Positions 1 through 8,650 of a stretch of DNA of 64,000 bases are shown here, in pieces. The notes beneath the pieces were generated by a model that saw only the letters and a list, made by a program, of their open reading frames with translations, was not told where the DNA came from and did not search any database. This stretch comes from Thiobacillus denitrificans (GTDB taxonomy: Bacteria > Pseudomonadota > Gammaproteobacteria > Burkholderiales > Thiobacillaceae), in contig DYIY01000010.1 in the NCBI GenBank assembly GCA_020723405.1, forward strand, positions 73,866 through 137,865, read 5' to 3'. How positions within the stretch are numbered: position 1 is the stretch's first letter; each line of letters starts with the position of its first letter. Made by a program: the position numbers and the translations under genes.

Positions 1-180
1 GAGGAAGCCCGGCTCGGGTATTTTCTCGACAACTACCTGTCGGCCCTGGAAGCGCTCTGGCTGGAAGATCCGGGCAATATCGCCGTGCGCCACCTGCGTC
101 ACTATCTGACTTCTGAACCAATCCCCCCTGAAAAGGGGATAGCATCCAAAAACCGGGAAGAGGAGCCTGAGAACGTATGA
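1..180 (+). CDS. C-terminal end of an unidentified protein (partial)
   Basis: An open frame runs from the first base to TGA at 178-180 and gives 59 residues. The first part (YFLDNYLSALEALWLEDPG) looks like an amphipathic helical segment; the last 20 residues are charged and probably disordered. The stop overlaps the next gene's start as ATGA, so the two are likely translationally coupled and cotranscribed. I do not recognise the family from this fragment. Its position suggests it belongs to the same biosynthetic cluster as the adenylation enzyme that follows. Confidence 0.6.
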   Translation, partial: EEARLGYFLDNYLSALEALWLEDPGNIAVRHLRHYLTSEPIPPEKGIASKNREEEPENV

Positions 181-1736
181 ACAACAACACGCTGCATGCC
201 ACCGTGCTGAACCTGGATCCCGCCTGGACCGACCGGCCGGCGGTGAAGATGCAGAAGGGGGCGGTGACCTATGGCCAGTTCCGCGATCTGGCCGTGCGCC
301 TGGCCCAGCTGCTGGCCGATCGGGGCTGCCGGCGGGGTGACCGGGTGGCGGTCTGCCTGCCCAAGAGCATCGATTCCGTCACGGCCCTCATGGGCGTGAT
401 GCTGTCCGGTGCCGCCTACGTGCCGGTGGACCCCACGGCCCCCGCCCAGCGCCAGGCCACCATCGCCCGGCTGGCCGGGGCGAAGTTCATCATCACCACC
501 CCGGAGCTGGCGGCGGCCATGCGCGACGTGGCCGGCGAGCTGGAAGGCGAACCGACGCCCCAGATCGAAGTGGCCCCCGTGGGCATCGGCGACGGCATCC
601 GCGCCCTGGTGGCCGACGTGGCGCCCGTGGCGCCGGAAGCCGGCGCGGAAGTGGGCGCCGAAGACCTGGCCGCCATCCTGTTCACCTCCGGTTCCACCGG
701 CGTGCCCAAGGGCGTGAGCCTGACCCACGGCAACATCCTGGCCTTCGTGGACTGGACCGTGGACGCCTTCAAGTTCACCGCCGAGGACCGGCTCACCAGC
801 CACGCCCCCTTCCACTTCGATCTGTCCACCATGGACCTCTACACCACCTTCCGGGTGGGGGCCTCGGTGTTCATCCTGGACGAGGTGCTGGTGCGCTTCC
901 CCGCCGTGCTGGCCAAGATCATCGAAACCGAGAAGATCACCTCCTGGTACTCCGTGCCCACCGCCCTGCGCCTGCTGGAAGAGAAGGGCGCCCTGGGCCG
1001 CCGGGACCTGTCCAGCCTGCGGCAGATCTTCTTTGCCGGCGAGGTGTTCCCGGTGCCGGCCCTGCGCAAGGTCATGGAAGCCTTCCCGGGCGTGGAATTC
1101 ATCAATCTCTACGGGCCCACGGAAACCAACGTCTGCACCTATTACCGCATGCCCGGCGTGCCTGGCGACGACGTGCTGGACATCCCCATCGGCCTGCCCT
1201 GCGAGCACTACGTCATCACCATCCGCGACGAGGCGGGCAACATCCTGGCCCCGGGCCAGAGCGGCGAGATCTTCGTCGCCGGCCCCGGCTGCACCCCGGG
1301 CTACTGGCAGCGTCCGGACCTGACCGAGAAGTGCCATTTCGACGGGCGCATCGACACCTACCGCACCGGCGACTTCGGCTACTGGCTGCCCGACGGCAAC
1401 ATCCGCTTCCAGGGCCGCAAGGACGCCCAGGTGAAGATCCGTGGCCACCGGGTGGAGTTGATGGAGGTCGAGAACGTGATCCTCAACCATCCGGAGATCA
1501 AGGAAGCCGCCGCCGTGCTCCATTCGCCCCCGGACGGGGAGCAGGAACTCTATGCCTTCGTGGTGGCCCAGGCCGGCTGCGAGATGGACGAGACCAAGGT
1601 CTACGGCCAGTGTTCCAAGTTCCTGCCCCACTATGCCGAGCCCCACAAGGTGGTGATCATGGCCGACTTCCCCCGTACCTCCACCGGCAAGATCGACCGC
1701 CAGGGGCTCAAGGCCCTGTGCGGCGCGCCGGCCTGA
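177..1736 (+). CDS. Stand-alone amino-acid adenylation enzyme (AMP-forming)
   Basis: This 519-residue ANL-superfamily enzyme should activate a carboxylic acid, probably an amino acid, as the acyl-AMP and load it on a carrier protein. Visible core motifs are the P-loop-like FTSGSTGVPKG (about 169-179), the substrate-pocket FDLSTMDLY, YGPTE (about 312), the hinge region YRTGDFGYWLPDG (about 395-407) and the C-terminal lysine in STGKIDRQG (about 505). It has no condensation or carrier domain. The free carrier protein at 6383 and the carrier-protein-dehydrogenase-like flavoprotein at 5200 are the likely partners, as in PltF/PltL/PltE and PigI/PigG/PigA systems. DltA-type D-alanine ligases are the main alternative. 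Substrate identity cannot be read with confidence. Confidence 0.85.
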   Translation: MNNNTLHATVLNLDPAWTDRPAVKMQKGAVTYGQFRDLAVRLAQLLADRGCRRGDRVAVCLPKSIDSVTALMGVMLSGAAYVPVDPTAPAQRQATIARLAGAKFIITTPELAAAMRDVAGELEGEPTPQIEVAPVGIGDGIRALVADVAPVAPEAGAEVGAEDLAAILFTSGSTGVPKGVSLTHGNILAFVDWTVDAFKFTAEDRLTSHAPFHFDLSTMDLYTTFRVGASVFILDEVLVRFPAVLAKIIETEKITSWYSVPTALRLLEEKGALGRRDLSSLRQIFFAGEVFPVPALRKVMEAFPGVEFINLYGPTETNVCTYYRMPGVPGDDVLDIPIGLPCEHYVITIRDEAGNILAPGQSGEIFVAGPGCTPGYWQRPDLTEKCHFDGRIDTYRTGDFGYWLPDGNIRFQGRKDAQVKIRGHRVELMEVENVILNHPEIKEAAAVLHSPPDGEQELYAFVVAQAGCEMDETKVYGQCSKFLPHYAEPHKVVIMADFPRTSTGKIDRQGLKALCGAPA

Positions 1737-1758
1737 CGCTCCCGAGGAAAGGACGAAC

Positions 1759-2526
1759 TTGAAGATTGCGGTTTGCTTGAAGCAGGTGCCCTCCACCAGC
1801 GCGCCCCTGCAACTGGATGCCGCCACCCGCTGGGTGCGGGAGGCGGAAACGGCCTTCGAAACCAACGCCGCCGACAACAATGCGGTGGAAGCCGCCCTGG
1901 CCCTGCGGGACCAGTTGGGCGGCGAGGTCATCGTCGTCAGCCTGGGCCCGGAGCGGGCCACGGAAGCCCTGCGGGAAGCCCTGGCCAAGGGGGCCGACCG
2001 GGCCCTCCATCTGGTTTCCGATCAGGCCCCCGGCCTGGACCCGGCCACGGTGGCCGGCCTGCTGGCCGGCGCCCTGACTGCCGAGAACTGCGACCTGGTG
2101 CTGTGCGGCCTGCAATCCGACGACCAGGGCCACGGCCAGACCGGCGCCCTGCTGGCGGAAAAGCTGGGCTGGCCCCTGGCCAGCATCGCCGCCGCCCTGG
2201 AAGTGGACGGCGCCGGCAAGGCCCGGGTGAAGCGGGAACTGGAAGGCGGCTGGTACCAGTGGCTGGAACTGTCCTGCCCCTGCCTGGTGACCATCCAGGC
2301 CGGCATCAACAAGCCCCGCTACGCCGGCATGAAGGGCATGCTGGCCGCCAAGAAGAAACCCATCGCCAAGACCCCCGTGACCGATTATCCCGGCGGGCAG
2401 ACCCGTCAAGCCATGGATGAACTCTATTTCCCCCACAAGACCAAGCAGACCCGCATGCTGGAAGGCAGCCCCGAAGACGTGGCCGGCCAACTGGTGGCGG
2501 CCCTGAATCTGAGGGCCCGGCCATGA
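1759..2526 (+). CDS. etfB: Electron transfer flavoprotein beta subunit
   Basis: This 255-residue protein begins with MKIAVCLKQVPSTSAP, the standard EtfB/FixA N-terminus. It keeps the nucleotide-binding part (VIVVSLGPERATEAL, then LCGLQSDDQGHGQTG) that holds AMP in ETFs. With EtfA it accepts electrons from acyl-CoA-dehydrogenase-type flavoproteins. It starts at TTG (TTGAAGATT) after GAGGAAAGGAC. It overlaps etfA by ATGA at 2523-2526. Its place between an adenylation enzyme and a specific dehydrogenase suggests a pathway-dedicated ETF rather than a fatty-acid one; that is inference. Confidence 0.93.
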   Translation: MKIAVCLKQVPSTSAPLQLDAATRWVREAETAFETNAADNNAVEAALALRDQLGGEVIVVSLGPERATEALREALAKGADRALHLVSDQAPGLDPATVAGLLAGALTAENCDLVLCGLQSDDQGHGQTGALLAEKLGWPLASIAAALEVDGAGKARVKRELEGGWYQWLELSCPCLVTIQAGINKPRYAGMKGMLAAKKKPIAKTPVTDYPGGQTRQAMDELYFPHKTKQTRMLEGSPEDVAGQLVAALNLRARP

Positions 2527-3515
2527 GCGGCGGCATCCTGGTCATCGTCGAGGGTGCCGGAGAGGGCGGCAATGCCGGCATCAGCCGCGCCAGCCTGGAA
2601 ACCGTCGCCTACGCCCAGAGCCTGGGCGGCCCCCTGAAGCTGATCCTGCCCGGCGCCGCCAGCCCGGCCCAGGCCGACGCCCTGGCCGCCCTGGCGGTGG
2701 ACGAGGTGCTGCTGGCCGACTTCGCCTATCCCGCCGGGGGTGTGGCGGGCTACGACGGCGACGGCTACGTGGCCGTGCTGGCCGAGGCCATCCAGCGCCT
2801 GGCCCCCGACCAGGTGTTCCTGGCCCACAGCTACGGCGCCCGGGATTTCGCCCCCCGCCTGGCGGCCCGGCTGAACCTGACCCTGGTGAGCGACTGCATC
2901 GGCCAGGAAGGGCAGGGGGACGCCGTGGCCTACCTGCGCCAGGTGTTCCTGGGCCGGGCCCAGGCCAGGGTGAAGGTGGCCGGCGCCGGCCCGCGCCTGG
3001 TGTCGGTCCAGGCCGGCGTGGCCCGTCTGGAAGACCTGCGCCGGGGTGCCGCGCCGGCTCCGGTGTCCCGCAGCACCCTGGCCATGCCGGCGGCCCCCCG
3101 GGTGGTGGCCCAGGCCCCCATCCGGGAAGGGGAACGCAGCGTGGACCTGAGCCAGGCCCGGATCATCGTGGCCGTGGGGCGGGGCATCAAGACCCAGGAG
3201 AACATCGCCCTGGCGAAGAAGCTGGCCGACCTGCTGGGGGCCGAACTGGCCGCCAGCCGGGCCGTGTGTGACGAGGGCTGGCTGCCCATCGAACGCCAGG
3301 TGGGCAGTTCCGGCCAGACCGTGGCCCCGGCCCTGTACATCGCCATCGGCATTTCCGGGGCCGTGCAGCACCTGGTGGGCATGAAAACCTCGGAAACCAT
3401 CGTGGCCATCAACAAGGACGCCAACGCCCCCATCTTCAAGGTGGCGGACTACGGCATCGTGGGCGACCTGTTCCAGGTGGTGCCCGCCCTGATCGCCGCC
3501 CTGGAAGGGGCCTGA
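2523..3515 (+). CDS. etfA: Electron transfer flavoprotein alpha subunit
   Basis: This 330-residue EtfA/FixB carries the FAD-binding C-terminal domain with the family signature GSSGQTVAPALYIAIGISGA (about 260-280), followed by QHLVGMKTSETIVAINKD. It forms the ETF heterodimer with the preceding gene product, with which it overlaps by 4 bp. It passes electrons to the ETF:quinone oxidoreductase encoded 5 bp downstream. Length is normal for the family. The tight overlaps place etfB, etfA and the oxidoreductase in one transcript with the adenylation enzyme. Confidence 0.94.
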   Translation: MSGGILVIVEGAGEGGNAGISRASLETVAYAQSLGGPLKLILPGAASPAQADALAALAVDEVLLADFAYPAGGVAGYDGDGYVAVLAEAIQRLAPDQVFLAHSYGARDFAPRLAARLNLTLVSDCIGQEGQGDAVAYLRQVFLGRAQARVKVAGAGPRLVSVQAGVARLEDLRRGAAPAPVSRSTLAMPAAPRVVAQAPIREGERSVDLSQARIIVAVGRGIKTQENIALAKKLADLLGAELAASRAVCDEGWLPIERQVGSSGQTVAPALYIAIGISGAVQHLVGMKTSETIVAINKDANAPIFKVADYGIVGDLFQVVPALIAALEGA

Positions 3516-3520
3516 GAGCC

Positions 3521-5158
3521 ATGGAGCGGGAACGCCTGGACGCGGAAGCGGTCATCGTCGGCGCAGGGCCGGCGGGGCTGGCCTGCGCCCTGCATCTGGC
3601 CCGGCTGGTGGCCGAACACAATGCCCAGGGCAGGATGCCCGCCATCGACCCGGAGGGCATCTTCGTCCTGGAAAAGGGCGCCGAACTGGGCATGCACAGC
3701 CTGTCCGGCGCGGTGATGGATCCCCGGGCCCTGGCGGAACTGGAGCCGGATTACCTGGCCCAGGGCGCGCCCCTGGAGGCCCCGGTCAGCGAAGACCACC
3801 TGTTCCACCTCAGCGCCAGCGGCAGCCGGCGCCTGCCCGTGATCCCCGCCGCCCTGCGCAACGAGGGCAACCACATCATCTCCCTGGGCCGCCTGGTGCA
3901 GTGGCTGGGGGGCCGGGCCGAGGCTGCCGGGGTCAACCTGTTCCCCGGCACCGCCGCCGCCGGCCTGGTGCTGGAAGAGGGCCGGGTGTGCGGCGTCATC
4001 ACCGACGACAAGGGCCTGGACAAGGCGGGTGAGCCCCAGGCCAATTTCGAGCCGGGTTACGAACTGCGCGCCAAGGTCACCGTCTGCGCCGAAGGCGCCC
4101 GGGGCTCCCTGGCGGGCCAGTTGATCCGGGAATTCCAACTGGATGCCGGGAGCAATCCCCAGGCCTATGGCCTGGGCCTCAAGGAAGTCTGGGACATTCC
4201 CGCCGGCCGGGTGAAGGCGGGCACGGTCTGGCACAGCTTCGGCCATCCCCTGCCCGGCGACATGCAGGGGGGTGGCTGGATGTACGCCCTGTCCGAGACC
4301 CGGGTGTCCCTGGGCCTGGTGGTGGGCCTGCATTATTCCGACCCCGGCTTCCAGCCCCACACCGCCCTGCAACGCTACAAGCAGCATCCCCTGCTGGCCG
4401 GCCTGCTGGACGGGGGCACCCTGGTCCGCTACGGGGCCAAGACCCTGGCCAAGGGCGGCTACTGGGCCCTGCCCAGGCTCTCCGCCCCGGGGGCTTTGCT
4501 GGTGGGGGATTCCGCCGGCTTCCTGGATGGCATGCGCCTCAAGGGCGTGCACATGGCCATCAAGAGCGGCATGCTGGCCGCCGAGGCGGCCTATGCCGCC
4601 CTGGGCGCGGCAGACCCGGCCGCCGCCGACCGGGCCCTGGCGGGTTACCGGGAGCGCTTCGAGGCCAGCTGGATGAAGGCCGACCTGTGGCGGGGCCGCA
4701 ATTACCACCAGGCCTTCCAGCATGGGGTGAGCCGGGGCCTGTTGCCCTCCCTGGTGCAGGGCCTGCGGGCCCGCCAGGGCAACCGGCCGGCCCACGCCTA
4801 CCTGCGCCCCGGCGGGTCGGCGCCGGCCCCCTTCGTGGCCGACGGCAAGCTGGCCCAGGACCGGCTCACCAGCGTCTATCACTCGGGCACCGGCCATCGG
4901 GAAGACCAGCCGATCCATCTCAAGGTGGAGAGCGACACCCTCTGCCTGCAATGCAACAGCGAATTCGGCAGTCCCTGCCAGCATTTCTGCCCGGCGGGGG
5001 TCTACGAATGGGCAGCCGACGGCGGGGGAGCGGGGCGCCTGCGCATCAATGCCGCCAACTGCCTGCACTGCAAGACGTGCGATATCATGGACCCATACCA
5101 GAACATCGCCTGGACGCCGCCGGAAGGCGGCGGGGGTCCCCAGTACGAAGGCATGTGA
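3521..5158 (+). CDS. Electron transfer flavoprotein:ubiquinone oxidoreductase
   Basis: This 545-residue FAD and [4Fe-4S] enzyme oxidises reduced ETF and reduces quinone at the membrane. It has an N-terminal dinucleotide-binding GAGPAGLACALHLA (about 13-26) and a second FAD segment, LLVGDSAGFLDGMRLKGVHM. The C-terminal cluster region has FCPAGVYEW followed by NCLHCKTCDIMDP (about 510-522), giving the family's four cluster cysteines. The length matches bacterial and mitochondrial ETF-QO. Having it directly beside etfBA and an acyl-CoA-dehydrogenase-like gene gives a complete route from dehydrogenase to the quinone pool within one operon. Confidence 0.92.
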   Translation: MERERLDAEAVIVGAGPAGLACALHLARLVAEHNAQGRMPAIDPEGIFVLEKGAELGMHSLSGAVMDPRALAELEPDYLAQGAPLEAPVSEDHLFHLSASGSRRLPVIPAALRNEGNHIISLGRLVQWLGGRAEAAGVNLFPGTAAAGLVLEEGRVCGVITDDKGLDKAGEPQANFEPGYELRAKVTVCAEGARGSLAGQLIREFQLDAGSNPQAYGLGLKEVWDIPAGRVKAGTVWHSFGHPLPGDMQGGGWMYALSETRVSLGLVVGLHYSDPGFQPHTALQRYKQHPLLAGLLDGGTLVRYGAKTLAKGGYWALPRLSAPGALLVGDSAGFLDGMRLKGVHMAIKSGMLAAEAAYAALGAADPAAADRALAGYRERFEASWMKADLWRGRNYHQAFQHGVSRGLLPSLVQGLRARQGNRPAHAYLRPGGSAPAPFVADGKLAQDRLTSVYHSGTGHREDQPIHLKVESDTLCLQCNSEFGSPCQHFCPAGVYEWAADGGGAGRLRINAANCLHCKTCDIMDPYQNIAWTPPEGGGGPQYEGM

Positions 5159-5199
5159 CCCCGGTCACTTCCCATCAATCGTCATGGATAAGAAACAAC

Positions 5200-6345
5200 A
5201 TGGATTTTGACCTGAACGAAGACCAGAAAGCGATGCGCAAGGAGCTCATCGCCTTTGCCCAGAACGAACTGAACGACGACATGATCGGCCGGGACAAGGC
5301 GGGACTGTTCTCCCGGGAAGCCTGGAAGAAGTGCTGCGACTTCGGCATCACCGGCTTTCCCTTCCCTGCCGAATACGGCGGCAGCGACGGCGACATCGTC
5401 ACCACCACCGCCATGATGGAAGCCCTGGGTTACGGCTCCAAGGACGCCGGCCTGCTGTTCAGCATCAACGCCCAGATGTGGAGCGTGATGATGCCCATCT
5501 GGCGCTTCGGCACCGAGGAACAGCGGCAGCGTTATCTGCCCGGCCTGTGCAACGGCGACATCATCGGCGCCCACGGCATGTCCGAGCCCGATTCCGGATC
5601 CGACGCCTTCAGCCTGCGCACCACGGCGGTGAAGGACGGCGACAACTACGTGCTCAACGGGGTGAAGACCTGGTGCAGCAACGCCCCCGTGGGCGACGTG
5701 TTCATCATCTTCGCCAACACCGACAAGATGGGCGGCTTCATGGGCGTCACCGCCTTCGTGGTGGACCGGGACACCCCCGGCCTCAAGGTGAGCAAGGAAA
5801 TCAGCAAGATGGGCCTCAAGACCTCCCCCATGGGCGAGGTGATCCTGGAGGACTGCGTGGTGCCCGCCTCCGCCCGCCTGGGCAAGGAGCGCCAGGGCGC
5901 CAAGATCTTCAACGACTCCATGGAATGGGAGCGGGCCTGCATCCTGGGCTTCAACCTGGGGGCCATGCAGCGGCAACTGGAAACCTGCGTCAAGTACGCC
6001 AACGAGCGGCAGCAGTTCAAGAAGCCCATTTCCCAGTACCAGTCCGTGTCCAACAAGATCGTGGACATGAAGGTGCGCCTGGAGACCTCCCGCTGGCTGC
6101 TCTACAAGGTGGCCTGGGCCAAGCAGAACAACGTGGACGGCACCATGGACGCCGCCATCGCCAAGCTCTACCTGAGCGAGGCCTGGGTCCAGTCCTGCCT
6201 GGACGCCATCCAGATCCACGGCGGCTACGGCTACACCACGGAATACGAACTGGAGCGGGAACTGCGCGACGCCGTCGGCGGCAAGCTCTACTCCGGCACT
6301 TCGGAAATCCAACGCAACATCATCGCCCGCGCTTTGGGCATGTGA
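5200..6345 (+). CDS. Acyl-CoA-dehydrogenase-like flavoprotein, probable aminoacyl-carrier-protein dehydrogenase
   Basis: This 381-residue protein has the whole acyl-CoA dehydrogenase fold, beginning MDFDLNEDQKAMRKEL. FAD and substrate segments include SEPDSGSDAFSLRT and the C-terminal GTSEIQRNIIARALGM. The base position used by medium-chain dehydrogenases (Glu before GT) is Ser365 here (YSGT). A glutamate at 244 (SMEWERAC) instead sits where isovaleryl-CoA dehydrogenase keeps its helix-G base. From memory, PigA/PltE/RedW-type prolyl-carrier-protein dehydrogenases share this arrangement and the NAP..DVFII and QSVSN.I.DMK.RLE segments. With the adenylation enzyme and carrier protein nearby, oxidation of an aminoacyl thioester is the best guess. 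The ordinary acyl-CoA alternative remains open. An upstream in-frame extension is rejected because it overlaps the ETF-QO gene and lies before the family N-terminus. Confidence 0.85.
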   Translation: MDFDLNEDQKAMRKELIAFAQNELNDDMIGRDKAGLFSREAWKKCCDFGITGFPFPAEYGGSDGDIVTTTAMMEALGYGSKDAGLLFSINAQMWSVMMPIWRFGTEEQRQRYLPGLCNGDIIGAHGMSEPDSGSDAFSLRTTAVKDGDNYVLNGVKTWCSNAPVGDVFIIFANTDKMGGFMGVTAFVVDRDTPGLKVSKEISKMGLKTSPMGEVILEDCVVPASARLGKERQGAKIFNDSMEWERACILGFNLGAMQRQLETCVKYANERQQFKKPISQYQSVSNKIVDMKVRLETSRWLLYKVAWAKQNNVDGTMDAAIAKLYLSEAWVQSCLDAIQIHGGYGYTTEYELERELRDAVGGKLYSGTSEIQRNIIARALGM

Positions 6346-6382
6346 CTTTCGTATTTTTTCATTTCTCGTTGAAAGGAAAGCC

Positions 6383-6634
6383 ATGAGCAACACCACCGAA
6401 ACCGTCCTGGACTGGGTCAAGGCCAACTGTCTGAAGGACAAGCCCAATCTGGTCCTGAATGCGGATACCTCCTTCCTGTCCAACAACGTGCTGGACTCCC
6501 TGTCCTTCCTGCATCTGGTGACCTTCCTGGAGCAGCAGTTCTCCGTGAAGGTGGACGAAGACGACATGTCTCCGGACAACTTCGAGAGCGCCACCACCGT
6601 GGCCGCCCTGGTGGACCGGCTGCGCGGCGCCTGA
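6383..6634 (+). CDS. Free acyl/peptidyl carrier protein
   Basis: This 83-residue protein has the carrier-protein four-helix pattern and the phosphopantetheine attachment site NNVLDSLSFLHLV, with Ser39 in the DSL motif. A good ribosome-binding site (GAAAGGAAAGCC) precedes the ATG. The acidic stretch VKVDEDDMSPDNF is typical of helices II-III of carrier proteins. It lies 37 bp after the dehydrogenase and probably carries the substrate activated at 177-1736 and oxidised at 5200-6345. No phosphopantetheinyl transferase is encoded in the window, so the cell's general one must activate it. Confidence 0.9.
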   Translation: MSNTTETVLDWVKANCLKDKPNLVLNADTSFLSNNVLDSLSFLHLVTFLEQQFSVKVDEDDMSPDNFESATTVAALVDRLRGA

Positions 6635-6767
6635 GCCGGACGTGCCCCCCATGCCGCCGCCCCGTGCGGCAGGCAGTCCCGGTCGTGGCTTGCCGTCAGC
6701 GGCAGGCAGCGGCCGAGGATCCGAACCCCCAGCGTATTTTTGGCCCTGCTTTTCGGCCTGAACAATA

Positions 6768-7730
6768 ATGAGCAACGCTCCCTCCAAAGCCCAGCCGGCC
6801 TCCCTACCCCGTGGTGAGGGTGATCGTCTGGAACGATTCCATCGCCTGAAGCGGTGGCTATCCCTGATTCCCTATGGGGTGGGTGCCCGGGTGTACGCCA
6901 TGATCACGGCGAATCCCCTGACCCAGGCGGTCATGGGCAAGCACCGCCGACGCATGCGGGCCTTCATGGCCGAACAGGGCCTGACCTTCCCCCTGCGGCA
7001 GACCTTCGCCCGCTACCTGGCCACCAACTACATGGCCGCCTGGCGGCTTTCCAGCCTGTCCCGTTGCGGCCCGGCCGAATTCGACCGCTGGGTGGGCATC
7101 GACGGTTACGAACATTTCCTGTCCCTGCGCCAGCAAGGCAAGCCGGTCATCCTCTGCAACAGCCATTACGGCAGCGGCAAGACCATCCTGCTGGCCCTCA
7201 TGCGCCGGGGCCACGACATCCACTCCCTGGACCGCCAGGACGTGTTTTCCTTCTTCGGCATCCAGGATCAGGGCAAGGTCATCAGTATCAACCTGGGTCC
7301 CAAAGAGCAGAATTTCATGCTCAAGCAGATCTTCAAGGCCCGCAACGCCCTGGCTGCCGGCGGCGTGCTGCACATCGCCGGAGACGGCACCCGGGGGTTG
7401 TCCGGCAAGCCCCTGCCTTTCCTGGGCCGGGAACGGAGCTTTCCGGGCAGCGTGGCGGAACTGGCTCTGGCCACCGGCGCCGCCATCCTGCCCGTCTTCG
7501 GCGTGCTGGACGGGAGGGGGGGCGTGCGCCTGTCCATCCTGCCGGCCCTGGCCATGCCCGACCCGGCCCTGCCCCGGGAGGATCAGGTGGCCTTCATCAA
7601 CGCCCAGTACTGCGCCCTGCTGGAAGCCCGCTGGCGGGCCGATCCGGGCTCCATCTTCAAGAGCGAATACGGCATCTACGCCAAGCTGCCCAAGCTGGCC
7701 GACGCCGCCACCAGGACCTCCCAGCCATGA
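6768..7730 (+). CDS. LpxL/HtrB-like lysophospholipid-type acyltransferase with altered catalytic motif
   Basis: This 320-residue protein resembles LpxL-family acyltransferases. It has a hydrophobic segment near 30-50, a catalytic block NSHYGSGKTILL (131-142) and a downstream DGTRGLSGKPLPFLGRE block. The usual HX4(D/E) motif is H133-Y-G-S-G-K138 here, so the acid is replaced by lysine. It could transfer an acyl or aminoacyl group from the upstream carrier protein to a lipid or sugar, but the altered motif makes the chemistry uncertain. The 133 bp before it (6635-6767) contain two direct copies of GCGGCAGGCAG (6666-6676 and 6699-6709) and no gene. The stop overlaps the next ATG by 4 bp. Confidence 0.7.
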   Translation: MSNAPSKAQPASLPRGEGDRLERFHRLKRWLSLIPYGVGARVYAMITANPLTQAVMGKHRRRMRAFMAEQGLTFPLRQTFARYLATNYMAAWRLSSLSRCGPAEFDRWVGIDGYEHFLSLRQQGKPVILCNSHYGSGKTILLALMRRGHDIHSLDRQDVFSFFGIQDQGKVISINLGPKEQNFMLKQIFKARNALAAGGVLHIAGDGTRGLSGKPLPFLGRERSFPGSVAELALATGAAILPVFGVLDGRGGVRLSILPALAMPDPALPREDQVAFINAQYCALLEARWRADPGSIFKSEYGIYAKLPKLADAATRTSQP

Positions 7731-8650
7731 CCGTCGCCACCGGGCCCATGCCCAACTTCCTCATCATCGGGGCCGCCCGCACCGGTACTTCGTCCCTCTA
7801 CGAGTACATGCGCCAGCATCCGGACATCTATTTCAGTCCGGTGAAGGAGCCCATGTACTTCGCCATGGAAGGGAAGAAACCGGATTTCCGGGGTCCCGGG
7901 GACGACCTGGAAATCAACCGCAAGTCGGTGACCGACCTGGCCGCCTACCAGGCATTGTTCGCCGGCGCCCAGGGGAAAAAGGCCGTGGGCGAGGCCTCGG
8001 CCAATTACCTGTATTCGGACGTGGCGGCGGCGCGCATCCATGAGGCCGTGCCCGACGCCCGGCTCATCGCCGTGCTGCGCAATCCCGTGGAGCGGGCCTA
8101 TTCCAGCTTCCTCTACATGATCCGCGACCGGCGGGAGCCCCTGCGCGATTTCGGCGAGGCCCTGGCCCAGGAGCCCCAGCGCATCCGCGACCACTGGGAA
8201 CACATCTGGCACTACGCCGCCATGGGCTTCTACCACCAGCAGTTGCAGCGCTACTACGAACGTTTCGACAAGTCCCGCATCCGGGTCTATCTCAACGAGG
8301 ACATGAAGAAGGACGCCCCGGGCCTGTTGAAGGACGTGTTCGGCTTTCTCGACGTGGACGACGGCTACGCCCCGGACACCTCGGTGACCTACAACGAGGG
8401 CGGCGTGCCCAAGCGCAAGATGCTCAACGCCCTCCTCACCCGGCCCAGCATCTTCAAGCGACTGCTGCGCCCCCTCATGCCCGCTGCGGCCATGAAGCTC
8501 TATACCAAGGTGAAGCACAGCAACCTGGACAAGCCCCCCCTGGATCCGGAAGTGCGGGCCCGCCTGGTGGCCCTCTACCGGGACGACGTGCTGAAGCTCC
8601 AGGACCTCATCGGCCGGGACCTGTCCCACTGGCTGGCGGACAAGCCATGA
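7727..8650 (+). CDS. Sulfotransferase family protein (first of three)
   Basis: This 307-residue protein starts at the ATGA overlap with the acyltransferase. It shows the PAPS 5'-phosphosulfate loop FLIIGAARTGTSSLYEYM (about 11-28) and the 3'-phosphate block LIAVLRNPVERAYSSFLYM, typical of carbohydrate sulfotransferases. It would move sulfate from PAPS to a sugar hydroxyl or amine in the cytoplasm. Being first in a run of three related genes inside a polysaccharide cluster argues for a sulfated polymer. The acceptor cannot be deduced. Confidence 0.85.
   Translation: MTVATGPMPNFLIIGAARTGTSSLYEYMRQHPDIYFSPVKEPMYFAMEGKKPDFRGPGDDLEINRKSVTDLAAYQALFAGAQGKKAVGEASANYLYSDVAAARIHEAVPDARLIAVLRNPVERAYSSFLYMIRDRREPLRDFGEALAQEPQRIRDHWEHIWHYAAMGFYHQQLQRYYERFDKSRIRVYLNEDMKKDAPGLLKDVFGFLDVDDGYAPDTSVTYNEGGVPKRKMLNALLTRPSIFKRLLRPLMPAAAMKLYTKVKHSNLDKPPLDPEVRARLVALYRDDVLKLQDLIGRDLSHWLADKP

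Noticed and set aside
102-1988. Long minus-strand open frame of 628 codons opposite the adenylation gene
   Set aside because: Its composition (Gly/His/Leu/Val/Gln-rich, no domain) is that of an antisense shadow of a GC-rich gene; the plus strand has all adenylation motifs. The same applies to other long antisense frames, such as those opposite dsrL, the wzx-wzy region and the patatin gene.
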